The translations under genes were made by a program, and so were the position numbers. Below, piece by piece: positions 1 through 8,478 of a DNA stretch of 64,000 nt (positions are counted from its first letter, which is position 1; each line of letters starts with the position of its first letter). The notes beneath the pieces are model-generated. The model worked only from the letters and a program-made list of their open reading frames with translations. It was not told the DNA's origin and searched no databases. This DNA is from PALSA-188 sp963720075 (GTDB lineage: Bacteria > Acidobacteriota > Terriglobia > Terriglobales > Acidobacteriaceae): the NCBI GenBank assembly GCA_963720075.1, contig CAVREG010000019.1, forward strand, positions 992,001 through 1,056,000, read 5' to 3'.

Positions 1-1
1 G

Positions 2-715
2 GTGCGCAACTCCACGGGTGACATTGTCATGAATTTCCAGGCGGAGAAACGGCCGGTTCTTGATCCACGAGTGGCGTTCGTAATGACCGACATGATGGCC
101 GGAGTTTTGAACTTTGGGACCGGATTTGACGTGCGCGGCCGCTACGCCTTCAATGCTCCCGCCGCGGGGAAGACAGGAACTTCGCACGATGGATGGTTCG
201 CGGGCTATACGAGCAATCTGCTCTGTATTGTGTGGGTAGGCTATGACGACTACAGCGACATTCGCCTGAGCGGCGCACAAACCGCGCTTCCTATCTGGGC
301 GGAATTCATGAAGAAGGCAACCGCTTTGCCTCAATATGCCGACGTGAAGCCCTTCACCCAGCCGAGCGGTGTGGTGGATGTTCAACTCGACAAGACAACG
401 AACCTACTCGCAACGCCCGCGTGCCCTCAAACGTACACCGCCGCTTTCATTGCCGGGACGGAACCTAACACGAACTGTGACCAAGCCGGCGTTCACGGAT
501 TCTTTTCGAAGATATTTGGCTTAGGCAACGACAAGGCGCTTCCTCCGCCGAATCAGGGGAATGGCGCTGTAGCAGCCGATCCGAACTCGGCAGGTATTGA
601 CCAGTCCAAAAAGAAAAAAGGGTTGCTGGGCAAAATTACGGGTATCTTTAAGGACGACAAAGCGGCTGACCCTCCGCCCAAAACGCCTGGCGGCAACGAC
701 GCCAGTCCTCATTGA
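2..715 (+). CDS. Penicillin-binding protein 1A, C-terminal part (5' end outside window)
   Basis: This is the end of a bifunctional class A penicillin-binding protein, which cross-links peptidoglycan in the periplasm. The reading frame is open to the window edge, so the glycosyltransferase domain, the SxxK serine and the SxN motif lie upstream and are not visible. What is visible is the KTGT box of the transpeptidase (residues 57-60 of the fragment), followed by the usual DGWFAGYT and VWVGYDD segments. After the catalytic domain comes a tail of about 130 residues rich in Pro, Lys and Asp, with two Cys near CDQAG that may be structural. The gtg at position 2 is probably an internal valine, not a start. 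Family assignment is firm; the exact PBP subtype is not. Confidence 0.9.
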   Translation: MRNSTGDIVMNFQAEKRPVLDPRVAFVMTDMMAGVLNFGTGFDVRGRYAFNAPAAGKTGTSHDGWFAGYTSNLLCIVWVGYDDYSDIRLSGAQTALPIWAEFMKKATALPQYADVKPFTQPSGVVDVQLDKTTNLLATPACPQTYTAAFIAGTEPNTNCDQAGVHGFFSKIFGLGNDKALPPPNQGNGAVAADPNSAGIDQSKKKKGLLGKITGIFKDDKAADPPPKTPGGNDASPH

Positions 716-787
716 CCGAAAGATTTGGTTTCGTCGCGGTTAGGAATCGCAGCGATAGGTTCAGCCTCGGATGTCTAGAGGTGAGTT

Positions 788-1609
788 ATGCGTCGTGGAT
801 ACTGGCGGTTGTTTCTCTTCCTTTTCGTCCTAATAGGAGTAATTTTCATCGCGGGAAAGTTGCTAGCCGAGAGTCCCACGTCTGAGCAGGTTCAAATCGC
901 TCCTCCCGGCCACGGGACTCCTTTAGCGTCCGCGTCTGCAGAAGAATTGGAACGGTCTGCTGATCTGATGCGCGCGAGAAAATCCTACCTCGATGCTGTG
1001 GACTACTACAAAGCCGCGATTGCAAAGAGCCCCGCGTCTTCGGTTTCTCGGCTCTATAACAAAACGGGCATTGTGGAATTGGAGTTACAGAGATATCGAG
1101 ACGCGGGAAAGGACTTCAACCACGCCATTAAAGCCGACCGGCAGTCGGCCGATGCTTATAACAACCTCGGTGTCGTCTATTATTTAGAAAAGAAGAACGG
1201 TAGAGCGCTTAAGGAATACAAAAAGGCTATTCAACTGAGCGGCAGTTCCGCATCCTTTTACAGCAATCTCGCAGCGGCATACTTTTCGCGCAAGGAATTC
1301 GAAGCAGCCACCGTCGCGTATGCCAAAGCCCTGCAACTTGATCCCGAGATTTTTGAGCACACTTCAGTAAACGGGGTGGCGGGCCGGATTTCTTCGCCAC
1401 AAGACCAGGCACATTACGATTACGTGGTGGCAGGCTTGTATTCCAAAATGGGTAATATCACTCGCTCTCTGGAGTACCTGCGTCGTTCTATGGAAGAAGG
1501 ATACAAAGGAGTTCAGGGCGTCTACAAAGATCCTGAGTTCGCCGCTTTGAGGAGCGATGCGCGCTTCACGGCTTTGATGGCGTCGCGGCCGGCTGCGATT
1601 CCCGAGTAA
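788..1609 (+). CDS. Membrane-anchored tetratricopeptide repeat protein
   Basis: A 273-residue protein with an N-terminal hydrophobic stretch (about residues 7-27, after MRRGYWR) that acts as a signal anchor or signal peptide, so the rest is periplasmic. Residues about 50-185 form at least three TPR units (for example the segment around AYNNLGVVYY and SFYSNLAAAYF), and a further helical pair follows near residue 215. TPRs are protein-docking scaffolds; no catalytic motif is seen. The atg at 788 has a GAGGTGAG Shine-Dalgarno just upstream. It follows the PBP gene by 72 bases and could be co-transcribed with it, which would fit a role in envelope assembly, but that is inference. The specific partner is unknown. 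Confidence 0.85.
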   Translation: MRRGYWRLFLFLFVLIGVIFIAGKLLAESPTSEQVQIAPPGHGTPLASASAEELERSADLMRARKSYLDAVDYYKAAIAKSPASSVSRLYNKTGIVELELQRYRDAGKDFNHAIKADRQSADAYNNLGVVYYLEKKNGRALKEYKKAIQLSGSSASFYSNLAAAYFSRKEFEAATVAYAKALQLDPEIFEHTSVNGVAGRISSPQDQAHYDYVVAGLYSKMGNITRSLEYLRRSMEEGYKGVQGVYKDPEFAALRSDARFTALMASRPAAIPE

Positions 1610-1744
1610 GGCCAGGTATCAACTTTCGACTGGCAACTGCGAACTGAACTTTTTAGAGGTCGAAATAATATTGCAGAACTTTTTGCGTGACTTTGGGTTC
1701 AATTCAACAACTGCTCCTGAAAACACAGGGTGAGTAAGGAGATA

Positions 1745-1790
1745 AAATCCGCCGGCTTGGATGCAGAAATGCTAAACGGCTGGCGGATTT
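1745..1790. terminator. Possible bidirectional terminator hairpin
   Basis: A perfect 9-bp inverted repeat (AAATCCGCC at 1745-1753, GGCGGATTT at 1782-1790) lies between two converging genes, the TPR gene ending at 1609 and the phosphatase gene ending at 1798. The stem ends in A/T tracts on both sides, as expected for termination in both directions, but the loop is long and the T-run is short. Confidence 0.45.
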
Positions 1791-1797
1791 GATTCGC

Positions 1798-2418
1798 CTA
1801 CCGCCTTTTCGTACTTCGCTGCCCGATATATTTCTCGAACACTTGCTTCCACTTTCCCTGCGCTTTGAGGATGTATTCCACCGCGTCACGCAGTGCTCCG
1901 TCTCCACCTGAATGTGGAGTGACGTAATGGGCATCTTCTTTGACCTCATCGCGGGCATTTGCGACTGCGATTGCCAAGCCGCAATTGTGCATGACCGGAA
2001 GGTCAATCACATCGTCGCCGACAAACGCGGCCTCCGAGGCTTTTATTCCCGCACGTTTGACGATCTCTTCAAAGACCGTCAGCTTGTCCTGAATTCCCTG
2101 ATAGACGAATTCCAGTTTCAAATCGCGGGCGCGTAATGCGACGGTTTCAGAGATGCGTTTTGTAATAAGGCCGGTCTTGATTCCGGCCAGCCGCGCCAGA
2201 GAGATAGAAGTTCCATCATGCGCGTGGAATCCCTTTGCCTCGATGTAGGATTCGCTTTGTAATCCAAACCCGCCTTGGCCACCATGTTTAGCAGCATGTT
2301 GTTGGGTGGTTTGTTGAATTCCCGGAGGAGCCGGAAAGATATACAGTTTGCCGTCAGTCAGGACGCCATCCACATCGAAGAGAAGGAGTTTAATTTTTCT
2401 TGCGCGCTTCTTGGACAT
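1798..2418 (-). CDS. KdsC-like HAD phosphatase (KDO-8-phosphate phosphatase family)
   Basis: A 206-residue HAD-superfamily phosphatase of the C0 (capless) type. The first motif DVDGVLTDG (residues 15-23, with the nucleophile and acid Asp at 15 and 17) and the metal-binding GDDVIDLPVM motif (from 134) are the KdsC signature. KdsC removes phosphate from 3-deoxy-D-manno-octulosonate 8-phosphate in the cytoplasm, making KDO for lipopolysaccharide. KdsC proteins are usually about 170-190 residues; the extra length here is a Gln/His/Gly-rich insert at about residues 32-56, right after the first motif, where the family has a short beta-hairpin involved in tetramer contacts. Related nucleotide-sugar HAD phosphatases share these motifs, so KDO specificity is likely but not proved. 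No kdsA or kdsB neighbour is present. Confidence 0.85.
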   Translation of the reverse strand: MSKKRARKIKLLLFDVDGVLTDGKLYIFPAPPGIQQTTQQHAAKHGGQGGFGLQSESYIEAKGFHAHDGTSISLARLAGIKTGLITKRISETVALRARDLKLEFVYQGIQDKLTVFEEIVKRAGIKASEAAFVGDDVIDLPVMHNCGLAIAVANARDEVKEDAHYVTPHSGGDGALRDAVEYILKAQGKWKQVFEKYIGQRSTKRR

Positions 2419-2606
2419 GGCGGGATTCTAGCACCCGACGAGAATCACGGTGGGGGCGGTTTCTCCCCAACTGCCGGCGGGGCGATCCGTAGCATGGGAT
2501 CTCAGCGCCACGGCGATATATCGCGGACATCGACAGTATTACATCAATTGTGATAGATAACGTGCTATCATAATTGAATTTAACTTTGCAGGGGAATGAT
2601 CTACCT

Positions 2607-2930
2607 ATGGCTGAACCTCGCGCCAACGAATATCAGAACACAACCGTTCGCATTCCAAGACGCGTTTACGATCAGACCAAGATAGCGATCCAAAGATCGG
2701 AGGCGGCTTCCAGTTTCAATGAGTTTGTGGTGCAGGCGATCAAAGAGAAACTGCATACGCTTACCGATTCTGAAATTGACGCCGCGTTCGGCGGGATGGC
2801 GAGCGACCCGGATTATCAGCGCGACTCGGTCGCTTTGGCCGAAGAGTTCGAACTAAGCGACGGGGAAGCCTGGCGTGCCACAGAAAATGTTAAGACCAAA
2901 GCCCGGCCTTCCAAAACCCGCTCGCGGTGA
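2607..2930 (+). CDS. Ribbon-helix-helix antitoxin-like protein
   Basis: A 107-residue protein whose residues about 12-45 (TTVRIPRRVYDQ followed by two helices) read as a ribbon-helix-helix DNA-binding fold, with an acidic C-terminal half and a basic tail. This is the layout of an antitoxin that autoregulates its promoter through the N-terminus and blocks the toxin with the C-terminus. An upstream in-frame atg at 2574 exists, but the one at 2607 sits behind an AGGGGA ribosome site and is preferred. The last 56 bases overlap the downstream MazF-type toxin gene, a standard translational coupling in toxin-antitoxin pairs. An AT-rich segment at 2540-2575 with the near-palindrome gtgctatcataattg may hold promoter and operator. 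Confidence 0.7.
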   Translation: MAEPRANEYQNTTVRIPRRVYDQTKIAIQRSEAASSFNEFVVQAIKEKLHTLTDSEIDAAFGGMASDPDYQRDSVALAEEFELSDGEAWRATENVKTKARPSKTRSR

Positions 2931-3258
2931 TGTGTTCAGTGCCCGCCTCGATCCAACCGAGGGCAGCGAACAGGCGGGCACGCGGCCCGTGGTAGTGTTC
3001 AGCAGGGATTCCATCAATGCCAACAGCCCGGTGGTGGTCGTGATTCCCATGACCGATGCGTCCAACGTGAAGCGCATTTATCCGAGCCACACCCACCTGT
3101 CAAAAGGTTCGGGCGGCCTGAAAACAGACAGCGTCGCCAAAGCCGAACAGATTCGGGCGATTCAGGTATTGCGGTTGGTGGGGTACTATGGCCGGCTGGA
3201 TAAGGCTGCGATGGACCGGATTGAAGAGGCGGTCAGGATCACGCTGGCGCTGGGGTAG
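2875..3258 (+). CDS. MazF/PemK-family endoribonuclease toxin
   Basis: A 127-residue protein of the PemK/MazF family, toxins that cut mRNA (sometimes tRNA or rRNA) at short sequence motifs. The family hallmark is at residues 18-45: RGDVFSARLDPTEGSEQ, then GTRPVVVFS, the strand-loop that carries the catalytic Arg, and a later TDSVAKAEQIRAI segment that contributes the catalytic Thr/Ser region. The start is GTG at 2875 behind GGGGAA with 7-base spacing, inside the antitoxin gene; an ATG four codons later is the alternative. Length is typical of the family (105-130). Gene order antitoxin then toxin fits an autoregulated operon. Confidence 0.85.
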   Translation: MPQKMLRPKPGLPKPARGDVFSARLDPTEGSEQAGTRPVVVFSRDSINANSPVVVVIPMTDASNVKRIYPSHTHLSKGSGGLKTDSVAKAEQIRAIQVLRLVGYYGRLDKAAMDRIEEAVRITLALG

Positions 3259-3464
3259 CCGACAGAAAGATGTTCGCCTAGCCTAGCATCGCAGCCTCGG
3301 TGGTATCCTCGCCTCCTGTCGGGCGAAGCGTAGCTACGCGACTGTTGAGCCGCTGCGCTCACCCCCAGACGAGGACGCTTGGAGCTTCGTGTTTCGTGGA
3401 AATCCGCTAAGGCTGCCAAGGCGAACATTTTACGAAGCCGCGAATTCAATTTAAAATAACCGTG

Positions 3465-6400
3465 ATGTCCCTTTCTTCTCCGATTTCGCTTCCCTCCCCG
3501 CTCGATTGGGCTCACCCGCTCGTTGGCGACTGGTTCGTTGCTCGCTTCGGTACCGCTACCGAGCCTCAGGAACAGGGATGGCCGCACATTATTGCTGGAC
3601 GGACTACGCTGATTTCAGCGCCCACCGGATCCGGGAAAACTCTCGCTGCGTTCCTCGCTTGCATTGATCGTCTCGTTCGCAAGGCCTTGGCCGGCGATTT
3701 ACAGGATCGTACAGAAGTGCTCTACATTTCTCCGCTCAAAGCTCTCGGCAATGACATTCAAAAGAATCTTGAGGGTCCGCTGGGCGAAATTCTCCAGATG
3801 GCTGGCGAGCGCGGCCTGTTGATGCCACAGATTCGCACTGCCGTTCGCACCGGCGATACCCTCATGCCCGAACGCCGCGCGATGCTGAAACGGCCCCCAC
3901 ATATCCTGGTCACCACGCCGGAGTCGCTTTACATTCTGCTGACCGCCGAAAAAAGCCGGGCCATCCTGCGCGACGTTGAAACCGTAATCGTGGACGAAAT
4001 CCACGCCGTCGCCGATGACAAGCGCGGCGCGCATTTAACGCTTTCATTAGAGCGGCTCGAAGCTCTCACCAAACGTCCGTTAATTCGCATCGGGCTCTCG
4101 GCCACTCAAAAGCCGATCGAAGAAATCGCCCATTTCCTCACGGGTAATTCCCGTCCCGCTCCCGTCATCGTGAACGTTGGCCACAAACGTAAGCTCGACC
4201 TCGCCATCGAAGTTCCCGGCAGCGAATTGGGAGCGATCGCGACCAACGAAATGTGGGATGAGATCTACAACCGGCTTGTCGAACTCGTGGAGCAGCATCG
4301 CTCGACTCTGGTTTTCGTCAACACGCGCCGCCTCGCCGAACGCCTCTCGCACCATCTTGCTGAACGGATCGGTGAAGACAAAGTTGCCGCTCACCACGGA
4401 AGCCTGTCTCGCAAGTTGCGCCTTGCCGCCGAGAACAAACTCAAAGAGGGCAAAGTTAAGGTGCTCGTCGCGACCGCGTCGCTGGAACTCGGGATTGATA
4501 TCGGCACGGTTGATCTCGTTGTCCAAATTAGTTCTCCGCGGGCGATCGCCGTCGCATTGCAGCGCGTTGGCCGCTCCGGACACTGGCGAGGTGCGATTCC
4601 GAAAGGGCGCTTTTTCGCCACGACGCGCGATGAGCTTCAGGAATGTGCCGCGCTGGTGCGAGCTATCAAGCACGGCGATTTAGATCGCATTATCATTCCC
4701 GACTCGCCCCTGGATATTTTGGCACAGCAGATCGTCGCGGCTTGTGCGTCCGGCAGTGATGATGTGGCGCGGACACTCTTGTCCGCGTCGAACGGAAGCG
4801 ACAGTTGCGCTGCGAGTACGAGCGACGAACGATTATCAGAATCTATCGGCGCGCGGGCAGAAGTGCCCGCGCCACACGAGCACGGATGGGACGAAGACGA
4901 ACTCTTCGCGCTTGTTCGGCGTGCGTATCCCTATAGAAATCTTTCTCGGGAAATCTACGATTCCGTTCTCGAAATGCTTTCTGAAGGCATGGCAGCCCGA
5001 CGTGGCCGCTACGGAGCGTACCTTCATCGGGATCGCGTGAATGGCAAGCTGCGAGCGCGGCGCGGCGCGCGTCTCGCCGCCATCACCAGCGGCGGCGCGA
5101 TTCCCGAGACGGCGCTGTTTACGGTTGTTCTGGAACCGGAGGGAACCGTCGTAGGCACTCTCGACGAAGATTTTGCCGTGGAGAGCAATGCCGGCGACAT
5201 CATGCTTTTGGGCAACAGTTCATGGCGCATCCGCCGCGTCGAAGGAAAATCCGGACGGGTCATCGTCGAAGACGCGCATGGCGCGCCGCCCACTGTTCCA
5301 TTCTGGCGCGGTGAGGCTCCTGCGCGCACCGAAGAATTATCTTTGCACGTCGCTGATTTCCGCCGACAGATCAGCGAGATGCTGCCCCACACTTCGCCTA
5401 TCGCGCTTTCTCCAAGTCAGCCGGAAGTTGCCGCGACCGTAGCCTGGTTAAAAGAAGAATGCGGACTCGATGAATCCGGCTCCGAGCAGGCCATTCAATA
5501 TGTGCTCGAAGGGCGTGCGGTGTTGGGCACGGTTCCCACGCAAGACAACGTAATCGCGGAGCGATTCTTTGACGAAAGCGGCGGAATGCAATTAGTGATC
5601 CATGCGCCTTTTGGCGGTCGCATTAATAAAGCGTGGGGACTGGCTCTGCGCAAGCGTTTCTGCCGTAGCTTTAATTTCGAACTGCAAGCCGCCGCCACCG
5701 ACAATGGACTTAACATCGCGCTCGCCGAGCAGCACAGTTTTCCTTTGGCTGACGTTTTCCATTTCCTTAACGCTGAGACCGTGCAGGAAGTGTTGATACA
5801 AGCCGCGTGTACATCTCCGATATTTGCAACGCGCTGGCGATGGGATGCGAATCGGTCGCTGGCCCTGCTTCGTTTCCAGGGCGGCAAGAAAGTTCCGCCG
5901 CAAATCCAGCGCATGCGAGCCGACGACCTGCTCGCCTCTGTTTTTCCTGATGTAGCCGCGTGCCAGGAAAATATTGTCGGGGATATTCAGATTCCGGATC
6001 ATCCCCTCGTGAACGAAGTGATGAAGGATGTTCTTCACGAGGCAATGGACATTGATGGCCTGAAGAATTTACTCAGCGGCATGGCGGATGGACGAATCCG
6101 ATGCGTGGCCGTTGACACGCCGGTGCCATCGCAGTTCTCTCACGAAATTCTGAATGCGAATCCCTATGCATATTTAGACGATGCTCCGCTTGAGGAAAGA
6201 CGCGCGCGCGCGGTCGAGATGCGGAGAATTCTTCCGGAATCGGTGCTGGAGGAAGTCGGCAAACTCGATCCGGCGGCGATCGCGAAAGTGCGCGAAGAAG
6301 CGTGGCCGGATGTTCGTGATGCGGACGAATTGCATGACGTGTTGCATACGTTGATTGCACTGCCCAAGAACCACGTAGGGGCGGGCGCCCTCGTCCGCAC

Positions 6401-8072
6401 GGCTGAGCAAGGCTCAGCGCTGGATTCTGGCGAGCTTGCACTCGCCCCCAAGGACGGGCGCGTCCGGGGCTACGTGACCGACGCTCATTCTCAATCTCAA
6501 TGGCAGATGTATTTCCAATATTTGCTGGAGCAGGGGCGCGTTACAACAGCTATCGCCGCAGGGCGCGGATATTGGGTTACGGCGGAACGCGCAAAGTCGT
6601 TCAGCCTGCTTTTTCCCGATGCGAAGTTGACGCCGCAGCCTGCCGAAATTGATGGGCCACTTGCCTCCCGCGAAGATGCGTTGCTTGCGCTCGTCACCGG
6701 ATGGATGTCGCACATCGGTCCAGTCACGGCGAATGAGCTTTCGGCATTGATCGGGCTTTCTTCTTCCGAAATCGAACAAGCATTGCTTCGCATGGAGGCC
6801 AGTGGCGCGATTCTTCGCGGAAAGTTCACTGATAATGCATCGCGGGCGGGGATGTCGGCGTCACACGTGCCGGAACTCGAATGGTGTGACCGCCGCTTGC
6901 TGGCTCGCATTCACCGCCTCACCGTCGCGACGCTTCGCAAGCAAATCGAGCCGGTTACTTCCGCGCAATTCATGCGCTGGCTGCTGCGCTGGCAGCATCT
7001 TGCCTCAGGTTCGCAAATGCAAGGCGAACGCGCGACCCTCGAAGTGCTGCGGCAGTTGCAGGGATTCGAAATCCCGGCGAATGCTTGGGAACGCCACGTG
7101 CTCGCAAGGCGCGTTGCGAACTACGATCCGAAATGGCTCGATCAGCTCTGCCTGACGGGCGCCGTGGGATGGGGACGTCTTTCTCCCCATCCGGCGACGA
7201 TTGATTATGGGGCCGAACCAAAATCGAACACGGATTCTTCGGATGCTCCGCAAAAAAAGCGCCGGGTAATCCCCACGAGCGTCGCCCCAATAACTTTTTT
7301 TATTCGCGAAGATGCGGACTGGATGTCGCCACATCACCCCGCAAGCGCTGATCCCAATGCCAGAGGTTTGAGCGAAAGCGCGCGGCAGGTTCTAGAATTT
7401 TTGCGTCACCGGGGTGCATCATTTTTTGCGGACATTGTTCGCGGGACCGAGAAATTGAAGGCGGAAATTGAGACTGCATTGTGGGAACTAGTTGCCGCCG
7501 GAGTTGTCACTGCGGATGGTTTCGATAACCTGCGATCCTTGATTGATCCGAAGCGCCGCGCCGGGCAGGGCAATGGCCGTAACACCCGGCCTCGTCACAG
7601 TTCCGGCCGCTGGGCATTGCTCTATACCGATCATGCCGTTGACCGCAATCGCGCGGTCGAAGCTACCTGCTGGATGTTGCTAAAGCGTTACGGAGTCGTG
7701 TTCCGCGACGCGCTGGCGCGCGAGACCAATTTGCCAAAATGGCGCGAGCTCCAGGTCGCGTTCCGGCGGTTGGAAGACCGCGGCGAGATTCGGGGCGGCC
7801 GCTTCGTGGATGGATTCATCGGCGAGCAATTCGCTCTCCCAGTCGCGCTGGAATCGCTTCGCGCAGCTCGCAAAATACAACCCGATGGTCAGGTCATCAC
7901 AATTTCTGCTGCAGATCCCTTGAATCTGGTGGGAATCCTCGTGCCCGGTGAGCGTGTTCCAGCGATCTCGGGAAAGACCGTCAGCTTCCGCGATGGTGTC
8001 GCGATCAGCGATGTCGCTGCGTCGCCCGTTGTGACATTGGTGCAGCGCGATGATGCGCAGCGAGCCAGCTAA
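3465..8072 (+). CDS. lhr: Lhr-type ATP-dependent DNA helicase, full-length form
   Basis: A protein of about 1535 residues, almost the same length as E. coli Lhr (about 1538). It is a superfamily 2, 3'-5' single-strand DNA translocase. Visible motifs are the Q-motif region, Walker A APTGSGKT (about residue 52), DEIH box (about 177), SAT motif in LSATQKP, and motif VI QRVGRSGHWRG. The winged-helix and beta-barrel core follows, then a long C-terminal half (roughly residues 900-1530) corresponding to the Lhr-CTD, which in studied members forms part of a uracil-DNA glycosylase-like module. Two in-frame blocks of palindromic repeat DNA are embedded in the ORF (at 4763-4876 and 6372-6476) and add about 38 and 35 residues. 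No stop codon results, so the gene looks functional. ATG at 3465 is preferred to the adjoining GTG at 3462; no strong ribosome site is seen. Confidence 0.92.
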   Translation: MSLSSPISLPSPLDWAHPLVGDWFVARFGTATEPQEQGWPHIIAGRTTLISAPTGSGKTLAAFLACIDRLVRKALAGDLQDRTEVLYISPLKALGNDIQKNLEGPLGEILQMAGERGLLMPQIRTAVRTGDTLMPERRAMLKRPPHILVTTPESLYILLTAEKSRAILRDVETVIVDEIHAVADDKRGAHLTLSLERLEALTKRPLIRIGLSATQKPIEEIAHFLTGNSRPAPVIVNVGHKRKLDLAIEVPGSELGAIATNEMWDEIYNRLVELVEQHRSTLVFVNTRRLAERLSHHLAERIGEDKVAAHHGSLSRKLRLAAENKLKEGKVKVLVATASLELGIDIGTVDLVVQISSPRAIAVALQRVGRSGHWRGAIPKGRFFATTRDELQECAALVRAIKHGDLDRIIIPDSPLDILAQQIVAACASGSDDVARTLLSASNGSDSCAASTSDERLSESIGARAEVPAPHEHGWDEDELFALVRRAYPYRNLSREIYDSVLEMLSEGMAARRGRYGAYLHRDRVNGKLRARRGARLAAITSGGAIPETALFTVVLEPEGTVVGTLDEDFAVESNAGDIMLLGNSSWRIRRVEGKSGRVIVEDAHGAPPTVPFWRGEAPARTEELSLHVADFRRQISEMLPHTSPIALSPSQPEVAATVAWLKEECGLDESGSEQAIQYVLEGRAVLGTVPTQDNVIAERFFDESGGMQLVIHAPFGGRINKAWGLALRKRFCRSFNFELQAAATDNGLNIALAEQHSFPLADVFHFLNAETVQEVLIQAACTSPIFATRWRWDANRSLALLRFQGGKKVPPQIQRMRADDLLASVFPDVAACQENIVGDIQIPDHPLVNEVMKDVLHEAMDIDGLKNLLSGMADGRIRCVAVDTPVPSQFSHEILNANPYAYLDDAPLEERRARAVEMRRILPESVLEEVGKLDPAAIAKVREEAWPDVRDADELHDVLHTLIALPKNHVGAGALVRTAEQGSALDSGELALAPKDGRVRGYVTDAHSQSQWQMYFQYLLEQGRVTTAIAAGRGYWVTAERAKSFSLLFPDAKLTPQPAEIDGPLASREDALLALVTGWMSHIGPVTANELSALIGLSSSEIEQALLRMEASGAILRGKFTDNASRAGMSASHVPELEWCDRRLLARIHRLTVATLRKQIEPVTSAQFMRWLLRWQHLASGSQMQGERATLEVLRQLQGFEIPANAWERHVLARRVANYDPKWLDQLCLTGAVGWGRLSPHPATIDYGAEPKSNTDSSDAPQKKRRVIPTSVAPITFFIREDADWMSPHHPASADPNARGLSESARQVLEFLRHRGASFFADIVRGTEKLKAEIETALWELVAAGVVTADGFDNLRSLIDPKRRAGQGNGRNTRPRHSSGRWALLYTDHAVDRNRAVEATCWMLLKRYGVVFRDALARETNLPKWRELQVAFRRLEDRGEIRGGRFVDGFIGEQFALPVALESLRAARKIQPDGQVITISAADPLNLVGILVPGERVPAISGKTVSFRDGVAISDVAASPVVTLVQRDDAQRAS
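4763..4876. repeat. In-frame palindromic repeat insert 1 inside lhr
   Basis: Two hairpins, each a 7-bp stem with a 4-base loop (GCGGACA/TGTCCGC at 4769-4786 and GCGGGCA/TGCCCGC at 4853-4870), are enclosed by an 8-bp outer inverted repeat TGTGGCGC/GCGCCACA (4763-4770 and 4869-4876). The 114-bp block is a multiple of three and encodes a low-complexity Ser/Ala/Glu-rich stretch (from about VARTLLSASNG) that does not resemble the helicase on either side. It looks like a REP/BIME-like mobile palindrome that landed in frame. Confidence 0.7.
6372..6476. repeat. In-frame palindromic repeat insert 2 inside lhr
   Basis: The block is bounded by CACGTAG (6372-6378) and its inverse CTACGTG (6470-6476). 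Inside are further hairpins: GCTGAGC/GCTCAGC, GGCGAG/CTCGCC and GGACG/CGTCC. Its 105 bp are divisible by three and read as a Gly/Ala-rich insert (HVGAGALVRTAEQG onward) between conserved Lhr segments. It belongs to the same general class of structured GC-rich repeats as the first insert but has a different sequence. Confidence 0.65.
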
Positions 8073-8091
8073 GTGGCGCCCGAGACAAAAA

Positions 8092-8130
8092 AATCGGGAG
8101 CTCGATGAGGGGGTCTCAAGGCTCCCGATT
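8092..8130 (-). terminator. Intrinsic terminator reading on the minus strand
   Basis: A perfect 10-bp stem (AATCGGGAGC at 8092-8101 and GCTCCCGATT at 8121-8130) is followed, in the minus direction, by a run of seven T. It would end transcription coming from the M23 peptidase gene, leaving a 3' untranslated region of about 350 bases, or end an unrecognised small RNA. On the plus strand the T-run is missing, so it is a weaker terminator for lhr. Confidence 0.65.
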
Positions 8131-8478
8131 GGCTCCGTCGCGCAAGATTGCTGAAAGCGCTTCCCCGGTCGCTTTTGCGAACAGTGCCGTCAGCCTTTTA
8201 ACATCCAGGTTGGTATCTCTGGGGATTTGACATTTTTGTTACGAAATCCGAACAACCCTGCTGGGCCGGTATAGCAAAAACTTATTGTTGGCGCAGCGTT
8301 AGAGCGGCTAAGCAGTTACTAACAAAGGGCGAGCAGGATTATCAAAGACGGAGGGATACAGCTTCGCAGGGATCGGGAGAAGTCGAATGATTGCTTAAAA
8401 AACGGTGCTTATAACTATATCCGTGTCCGCTGTACGGACAACGGCAACAGAATCGGCGGTCTTTTAGCCAGAAGGCGT
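8131..8478. other. Gene-free stretch between lhr and the M23 peptidase gene
   Basis: I see no credible ORF in either strand. It holds a hairpin TGTCCG/CGGACA (8424-8429 and 8435-8440, extended by CCG/CGG with a bulge), and several short dyads. With the minus-strand terminator at its left end it could be a long 3' UTR or a small RNA; no known RNA family is recognised. Confidence 0.4.

Noticed and set aside
1680..1710. Possible tRNA T-arm (GGGTTCAATTC)
   Set aside because: No acceptor stem, anticodon arm or D-arm can be folded around it.
5495..6045. Overlapping minus-strand ORFs inside lhr
   Set aside because: They run opposite the conserved helicase core and share no recognisable domains.
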